From contig MU858068.1 in NCBI GenBank assembly GCA_033297075.1, positions 124,001 through 188,000 of the forward strand: a stretch of DNA of 64,000 nucleotides, in the 5' to 3' direction. The position numbers and the translations under genes are program-made. The notes beneath the pieces are model-generated. The model was not told where the DNA came from, searched no databases, and saw only the letters and a list, made by a program, of their open reading frames with translations. Of the stretch, positions 57,366 through 64,000 are shown piece after piece (the stretch's first letter is position 1; each line of letters starts with the position of its first letter). This stretch comes from Rhypophila decipiens. Lineage: Eukaryota; Ascomycota; Sordariomycetes; Sordariales; Naviculisporaceae.

Positions 57366-59660
57366 TCAACAGCCCAAAACCCCATTCCTAACAGCATCCC
57401 CAACCAAGTCTTCAAAGCCTCCCGCCACAACAACTCGCTCCATATACAGGTCGGTCTCAAGTCCAATGTCACTTTCTACGGCTACATGCTCCATCACAGA
57501 CGGAATGTCCCATTCCCTCCTCTGCCGTGGAGCAGGGTTCGTAACCAGCACCTTGAGAACCAGACCTCGTTTTACTCGTCCAAGTTCAACGACAAGCTGG
57601 TAAAGATGTTGGATGACGGCAGCCATGTCGTCTTTCCGAGCTTGCGTTCCGCTCCAGTGGGCTCCGTCTATGAGGATGAAGATCATGCCTGCTGGGATGT
57701 TGGATAATAAGAGGGAGAAGATTAGGCATGTGGTGTGTACTGCCTCGCTGACGAGCTCGTTGTCTGTGTGTGAGGATAAGAGGAGGCTGTATAATGTGGC
57801 CAAGTCAGGTATGTTTGGCGAAGGGGGCAAGCTCAACACCGTCGTATCCGGAAGAGTGGACAGAAGTTGGAGGGTGATGGCTCGAATGAGACCCAATCCG
57901 CCTTGAAAGGTCGAACTTGCACTTGTGTGGAGGCCGCAGAAGAAAGGGATAGTCGAGAGGCTGGATATTGGTGCCTGGGACTGATCATTTGCGCGGAGAG
58001 TAGAAGATATCATCGCACAGAGGTGACTTAGCGTTGACAGACACGAGTTGCTGGGTGGGCTGTTTTCGTGAAGGATAAGAAACTGACAGTCTGGGCTGCG
58101 AAGCCAGGCAGTGAATCGTGGTGTGAGAGCCAGGTAGCCCGTCTTCTCACGTTCGAGATAGGGAGGAATGTGGCGCGTTGCTGTAATCATGTCAGAGCTC
58201 AGATCCCCGATAGCCGGGTAGACAGGGTCTTGGGTGAAAGGCTGGGCTGGGGATGGATAGCGGGCGTGGTAGTCAATGGCGAGGCATGAGCGGCCGATAT
58301 CCCAGGCCGATATTGCCATTGGAGGAGGCGCCGCTGGTGCCGGCTGGTAGGTGTAGATGACATTGGTCGTGTACGTTACCCTGGATTCGTGCGTCTGTTG
58401 AGCTTGGAGGAGACTGGCGAGCAGGGCTGAACACGAAAGTCCACGTTAGAACATGCGTTGACTTGATCATGGGCATGCGAGACTCACAGGGAAAGTCCTT
58501 TACAAATCCAGCACACAGAAAGTAGGTCGCGACTACCGGGTTGATCAGCCTTTCAAGACCCTCGGCTTGTTTCCATGCTTGCTCGTGGATCTCGTGGATC
58601 TCTCGTCTCATGCACATGTTGACCGTCTCTTCGAATTCTTTGACCTTGTTGTCGAGATTGGCCTTGGCGTCTTCCCATTTGCTGCCGTACTTGCTTTGTT
58701 GGAAAAAAGGCCTTGAAGGATTCCACTGTGCCCAAATATTGTCAAAGCTTGATTCCTGGAATCTCCTGCATCCCTCTCTTTTACACTCACATGCGCTGGC
58801 CTTGTCCAACCAAGCGGTACTGTGACGTACGCAGTCTATTACGGCCATGTAGAGCTCCTCAGACTTGGCATGTAGTGTTTTGTCGTGGCTGTATAGCTGT
58901 AGGTTGACCTTGGTCTGCTCGGCTTGCTCGGACAAGCTGTCGAATAGCTCGAGGATATTTTCTCGGTGCTTTTCTTTCCGTAGGGCTATATATGTGCACG
59001 AAGGAGGGTCAGTAAGTGGTCCACCGTTCTTCCATAGGTAGCCATGTATTGGGTGCCCGTACATTATACGCGAGTGTCAATCCTCCTGATAGCAATGATG
59101 AGTACTCTCCCTTGGGTACGAGCTCAAGCAGAAACTCGATGGCGCAACTCGTCATGACTTTTTCGGCAGCATTGTCGAGAACCTCAAACGGTCGCCGCCA
59201 GTTTCGTTTCCGCGATTTGTGATTGCTGTATGCCGCCCATGCCTTGATTGCCTCCCCCTGTAGTTTGTCCCACGATGTGCCAGTTCTGAACGCCAGTGAT
59301 GCATCCTGGTCCTGTGAGCGTTGAAGAAAGTCGTCAATGTCTGTTTCAAACTCTTTGGCGAAAAGCTCCAGCCTTGGCCAGCAGTTAGCTGCTAGCTGTG
59401 ACCACAGTCCTCAAGAATAACACAAGTCACACAGTTATTCTCACTGTTTGGATGGGCGCAAGGCTTCCGGTTGTTGGTGGGCTCGGAAGCCGACCACCAT
59501 ATACCTTACAGAGTTCCTGAGCGGTCTCAATCATTGTTGCTGACGGGGTGCCCAGCTCGGGAAGATGTCTCCCCGCGCGGTGGACAAGAAAATCGGAAAC
59601 AATACTGTGCTGCATTATAGTTTCTGTAGAATAGGATGCAAGCTGATAGACGTCTTCCAT
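57366..59660 (-). CDS. DUF7708 protein with degenerate NTPase-like C-terminus
   Basis: Four exons on the minus strand: 59660-59445, 59395-~59063, ~58985-58488 and 58426-57366. Intron 1 (49 nt, GTGAGA...CACAG) and intron 3 (61 nt, GTGAGT...CTAAC...TTCAG) preserve the frame. Intron 2 (about 58986-59062, GTACGG...CTGAC...TATAG) leaves the frame one base out, so this boundary or the gene itself may be damaged. The DUF7708 domain runs from DIDDFLQRSQDQD through PFEVLDNAAEK, FLLELVPKGEYSSLLSGGLTLAYN and ALRKEKHRENILELFDSLSEQ to ELYMAVIDCVRHS. A helical region follows. The C-terminal 330 residues read like a STAND-type NTPase core (FLILHENSPPSNS, TIPFFCGLHTSASS, GMIFILIDGAHW) but lack the Walker A GxxxxGKS/T. 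DUF7708 is common at the N-terminus of fungal NLR-like proteins; an immunity or incompatibility link is inference. Confidence 0.72.
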
Positions 59661-60221
59661 ATAACAAGAAACTCAGATGTATAGAGGAGGAGACGGACAC
59701 TGGAGCGGTGATGAACAAATTGAAGCAAAGTCTAGTCGAACGTGGTACATCCCGTCACATCTATCTTCAATTCCGGCCTCTTCCACTGGTTACTATGAGA
59801 TGGATGACGGCTATTCATCTTTGAACGCCAGAACACATGGCGGATGTCTACATACTCTCACAAGGCGTACACCGGGGTCCAGAGTCCGGGTATGCAGGCA
59901 TGCGAGCATGTTCTGTTGAATTTGTTAAATAAGTGGATGATTCTGGATGAGGATAAGGCCGTAAACTTGAAAAGCCCATGGTGCGAGTGCTGTGGTAGGT
60001 AGTACTTATAGCACGACTTGAAATAGTTCAAAGTTGTGGTAGCTGCAGTCATGCACCCAACCACGACTCCGGCTTTCCTCAGCACGGATCCAATAACTAT
60101 AATGGCCACACGTTTCTTGGTCTATTATCTTGTGTCCAACACTTCTCTCTCATCTCTTAGATTGTTCATTTTCATTCATTTTTCAGATTCTCTCGTTTGT
60201 TAGTCCGGCTCGCACCAAATC
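59661..60221. promoter_or_regulatory. divergent promoter region, 0.56 kb
   Basis: The only DNA between the start of the DUF7708 gene (minus) and the start of the DUF7025/AAA gene (plus), so both promoters must lie here. The right part (60130-60200) is CT-rich. No defined box is recognised. Confidence 0.45.
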
Positions 60222-63200
60222 ATGTCGCAACCAACCTCGCCCTCTCCGTCCAGGGACGACAACGAGGCTCACGAATCGGTGGAAAAGCCCAACCAAGAGG
60301 AATCCCCAGAGTCGGAACTTGACATGGCTCCTTTTGTCGCTTTACAAAACGAGATGAATGCTGTTGCAAAGTCGTTCGAAAATAAAGTGAGACTTTACCG
60401 TGATACCAAGGATTCCGAAGACACCGCCAGGATCCTGCAGCTTATCCGAATTGAAGCACGAAAATTGCGGAGACTCCGTTTCATTCTCGAGGAGAAGCTT
60501 GATGATGAGACGGACCGCGACTCCCATTCCGAGCCACGGTCAAGATCCAGCTCAAGATCCAGCTCAAGGTCCCAGTCCAGCTCCCAGGAGTCCAGCTCCC
60601 AGGGCAATCCCATCCCTAGGCCGTTGCCGCAGCATGATGACAAGTTCTTGATGAGATCGACTGGCGAATTGAAATAGATACGGATATCGAGATGGTCCGA
60701 GTTATTAGACCATGAAGCCAGCTTCCAAAATGGCGGTCTAAGCGGTCCAGCCATCTATGCAGTGAACGGAGACATGGGCCGGGAGGGTCTCTCCCCATCC
60801 GACGATCCGGGAGCTCTCGGTGGCAGGACCGGTTCTCGACCAGGACTCCCAACATGGATTGTCATCAGGTCACGACCTCTCTTCCTTTACATCATACGGG
60901 AGGCATGTGGCCCAAGGTCTTTCTACCTCAACGTAAACAGCATGGGGGTGCTCCAGGTTACGGCGCTGGCAATCGCTCGTCCCTTCAGGGCACTTATTTA
61001 TTATGCTTCAGAACTACGAAAAGGTCTTGCAGACTTGGAGAGACTCCGCCGAGAGAAATCGGGGGGGCTAAAATCCGAAGAGGATTATGACTCTGAGTGG
61101 ACATCATTTTGGCCTGTCCGCACCTATTACCCTGAGTTTTCGCCCAGTCTCGGTGTACCCCAGCTTACGGGCCTAATCAAAGACTTGCAATCTCTGATAG
61201 ATTTTTTAGACGAGCACATCATCCCAACCAGAGACTTATTCAAGACACACAACCTTAAGACAAACTTGATGGTGGAATTCCCAGATCTATGGCATGTCTT
61301 TGCTCCTGGATCCCTCGTTTACGTCAAGAACAATAATATACCACAGAAGATATGGAGGGTGGGGGAAAGAGCAGGTGGCAGCTTCTATGCACTATCCGAG
61401 AAATCATATGACTACCGCAATAGTAGCATCCAGACAGAAGTCGATATCAATGACCCCAGCTTAACGAGGCTGTGGCCTTTAAAACTCACCTGCTACTATT
61501 CCGACTTCAATGGACAACGATATTTTTCCGGTTCTCACACCTTCTCAATCGAAGCCTTTCTAGGCACCGAGCTACTAGCCAATCTCTCTGTGATTCCTTA
61601 TTGACAGTGATGTCATGGTTGATATGGATCGTGGCTATTTTTCCGTTCCGTCATTCTGGAACCTGAAGCAAAAAGACGATCCCCTCCGGCTCCCCGACAC
61701 ACCGGTTGGACATGTACCGACAAAGTTAGACTCGGTTGCCCAAGAGTGGGCTTTTGACGATGGCTCATATTGGGAAAACAGAAAAGCCACCCAAGTTATC
61801 GGAGAAGAGACTGAGAAGTGGCAGAGAATGGATAGGGATCACCCTCCTACCCAGCGCGACCATCTTCTTCTTCTCCCTAGTCGTGTTTTCGGCTTTGTCT
61901 TCCGCACACGCAAATGGGGTAAGCAGTCTTTCTCTTTAGTTCCCCTTCATTCACAAGTTCAGTCCAGATTCTGCAAATTCTGCAAGTTACGCCTCCACTG
62001 ACCTTGACCTAGCATGCTTGCAGCTTGGAAACGGTCCTGATGGCGCGCGGATGCTTCGCAAAAGGAAGCCGCGGACTATTCCATGGGACGACTTAGAGCT
62101 TCCGGATGGGCATAAAAACCTTGTTCAGTCCTTAATCGCCTCGAGTATGGAGGATACGCCCATTAGAAATCTCCAGTTTGATCTTATTCGGGCAAAGGTA
62201 TTTTATACGCAATCAAGGATGTCTAGAAACGGCAGGGATGGAGACTAACATCAATGAATAACAGGAAAGGGAGTCATCATTCTCCTTCACGGTGTCCCCG
62301 GTGTCGGAAAGACATCAACGGCAGGTGAGCAGTTCTACAACACTTTGCTAAGGGTAGACGCGCAATTAACATGCCGCACAGAATGTACTGCTGAGGCAAA
62401 TAACAAGCCTTTGTTTCCCATTACATGTGGTTTGTTGTCCATCTGCCAGGCCCACCAGGCAATGATAAACACCGCGGGCTTCATACTGACTAGGCACTGT
62501 TCCAGGCGACCTTGGTACCTCACCACGAGAGGTGGAGACAAGACTCCAAGAAGCATTTCAGCTGGCTCAACTCTGGAACTGTGTGCTGCTGCTTGACGAA
62601 GCTGATGTCTTCCTCGCCCAGCGCAGTGAACATGATATCCAACGCAATGCACTGGTTTCCGTTTTCCTCCGTCTCTTGGAGTATTACCAAGGCATCCTCT
62701 TTCTGACCAGCAACCGGGTTGGTGTCTTTGATGAAGCCTTCAAGTCGCGCATTCACATGGCCCTCTACCACCCTCCTCTGGACTGGGACCAAACTGGCAG
62801 GATCTGGGCCACCCACCTGGCCAAGTTAAGAAGCAGCGGCTTGTTCGAATTTGACCACAACGAAATTATCAGATACGCCAAGATTCACTTTAATAGCCAA
62901 ACTGAACCTGGTTCGCATTTCGGACCGGTCTGGAACGGGAGGCAGATTCGAAATGCCTTTCAAAGTGCCGTTGCGCTTGCGGCATATAACCACCGAGGTA
63001 CTGACAAGATACGGCTTACAACAGATGAATTTGAGAAAGTGTCCAAGGTGTCAAATCAGTTTAATGACTACCTGTGGAGCATTCAGGGGAGAACCGACTC
63101 TGAGAAGGCGTCGACATGGGGGGTCAGAGACGATGCTTGGAACCAAACAGGAGCTACGAGGAATAATCACGGCGTGCAGAACCTCAACAGGGCGATGCCT

Positions 63201-63719
63201 ACCAGAAACGTTCCAAAAGACGTTTGGGTCATGGGACAACAAGGCCTTTCCGCAGCAGCAGCAGGTCCGTCGTATCAGATCTCACCACCTCAGCAGCCGC
63301 TTCACCCACATCCTATAATGTACGGGCAGGGAATTACAGGGCACCCGCTACAACATGGACAGCAAATGACTATGCCCGCACAGTCAACTGGATTCCCAGA
63401 TGGATACGCTCAGCTGGGCCATCAGGGACAACCGCAATACTCTCCTCTCTATCAACAGCCGCATCTAGCAAACTATCCACTCGCAGGGCAAGCACAACCG
63501 ACAAATATGCCCTATCGATAGATGCCAGTGAGCCTCGGTCAAACACCTTTTCTAGCCCAGCCAGCACATCACACCCAAATCCCTTCTCAGCAAGGTCCTG
63601 CTGCTCTCAACTCCAATCATGGCCACGGTACCTTTTCCCAAGTGCAACTACAGCAACAGGTAGGACAACCCGAACAGACTGGGCCGGGAACCCAACAGCA
63701 GCAGCAGCAACAACAATAA
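60222..63719 (+). pseudogene. interrupted DUF7025/AAA+ ATPase gene
   Basis: Exon-like segments run 60222-61604 (frame stops at TAG 60675-60677, then reopens), ~61594-61918, 62013-62197, 62270-62324, 62382-62429 and 62506-63719. The introns carry good signals, e.g. GTAAGC...CTGAC...CCTAG, GTGAGC...CACAG and GTTTGT...TCCAG. The product has a charged, Ser/Arg-rich start (MSQPTSPSPSRDDNEAHESV). A DUF7025 region follows (LIYYASELRKGL, FPDLWHVFAPGSLVYV). The AAA+ core shows IILLHGVPGVGKTST (Walker A), PLFPITCGDLGTSPREVE, VLLLDEADVFL (Walker B), FLTSNRVGVFDEAFKSRIH (sensor 1 and arginine finger) and a C-terminal lid, then a Gln/Pro-rich tail. Lesions: in-frame TAG at 60675 and 63519, each followed by clearly coding sequence, and a TGA plus frame change at 61594-61604 where part of DUF7025 seems lost. 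The intact family unfolds protein or complexes by ATP hydrolysis; its partners are unknown. If only the last part is expressed, translation would stop at 63521. Confidence 0.65.
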
Positions 63720-64000
63720 ATCGAGGGAGCGGCAATACAACAGCACGGTGCAACCATCCTTCCTGTCTCGAACGATTGCACCGAACCCAGATTCGGATTA
63801 CCGGGGAAGGGAAAAGGACAGCTGACCAAAAGGAACACTTCTTCATCCCGGACTGGAAAGTGTATCGTTTGGTAGCATCGGGTTGGGTAGGTGTTTGGCT
63901 GCTGGTCAGTCCGTCTGTACCTGGTACTTGGACTGGAATTCAGCCGGAATTCACTGCCCAGGCAGGCATTGGATTAATCATGTCGGCCGATCAGACTCGG
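63720..64000. other. 3' flank of the AAA gene to window end
   Basis: No gene is seen in the last 281 bases. Confidence 0.4.

Noticed and set aside
57409..57906. Plus-strand frames opposite the DUF7708 gene
   Set aside because: Antisense shadows of a convincing coding exon.
60222..60677. Stand-alone small protein gene ending at TAG 60677
   Set aside because: Possible, but the same frame reopens at once and runs into the DUF7025 region, so it is treated as the N-terminal part of the AAA gene.

Overview
The window comes from a filamentous ascomycete, most likely a Sordariomycete. Genes are split by short GT-AG introns of about 50-95 nt with CTAAC/CTGAC-like branch points. Gene content is typically fungal: Pin4-type RRM/R3H protein, H2A.Z, Rpt6, Pyp1-type tyrosine phosphatase, Vnx1-type exchanger, DUF5672, DUF7708, DUF7025-AAA and EthD proteins. 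A tRNA-Leu carries an intron. Intergenic DNA is long, and there are no operons. The species cannot be named from the sequence alone.

Layout. At 0-2 kb lie the 3' end of an inositol-phosphatase/Hal2-type phosphatase gene and a convergent alpha/beta-hydrolase gene. A 4.8 kb gene-free leader follows, then the Pin4-like RNA-binding gene (6.7-8.8 kb) and a large Cys-cluster protein of unknown function (11.1-13.5 kb). At 13.7-14.5 kb there is a non-autonomous, transposon-like element with long terminal inverted repeats, an 8-bp target duplication and internal 22-bp tandem repeats. Next come H2A.Z (15.7-16.7 kb, minus), a low-complexity protein of unknown function (18.1-18.9 kb, minus), a C2H2 protein (22.0-25.2 kb), an F-box/multi-TM protein (26.8-28.3 kb), an RG-rich triple zinc-finger protein (28.8-29.9 kb) and an MFS efflux pump (30.4-32.3 kb).

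From 33.4 to 36.8 kb lies a run of small genes: an orphan, a single-pass membrane protein, a secreted cysteine-rich protein and an EthD-domain protein. After 6.1 kb without a convincing gene come the rhodanese-PTP phosphatase (42.9-46.1 kb), Rpt6 (46.9-48.2 kb, minus), the Vnx1-type vacuolar antiporter (50.3-53.9 kb), a DUF5672 Golgi-type protein (55.3-56.6 kb) and tRNA-Leu(AAG) (57.1 kb).

The right end is accessory in character. A DUF7708 protein with an apparently degenerate NTPase region (57.4-59.7 kb, minus) is divergently arranged with a DUF7025/AAA+ ATPase gene (60.2-63.7 kb, plus). The AAA+ gene is the most unusual object in the window. Its frame is interrupted by two in-frame TAG codons, each followed by well-preserved coding sequence, and by a deletion-like frame break inside DUF7025. 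It may be a recent pseudogene. Alternatively, part of it may be rescued by the UAG-to-UGG A-to-I mRNA editing known from sexual tissue of Sordariomycetes.

Most genes are unrelated housekeeping or accessory loci. Proteasome, histone-variant and phosphatase genes are conserved anchors, while the small secreted protein, the MFS pump and the right-end pair are lineage-variable. All exon boundaries were deduced from splice signals and frame continuity, with no transcript or homology search.
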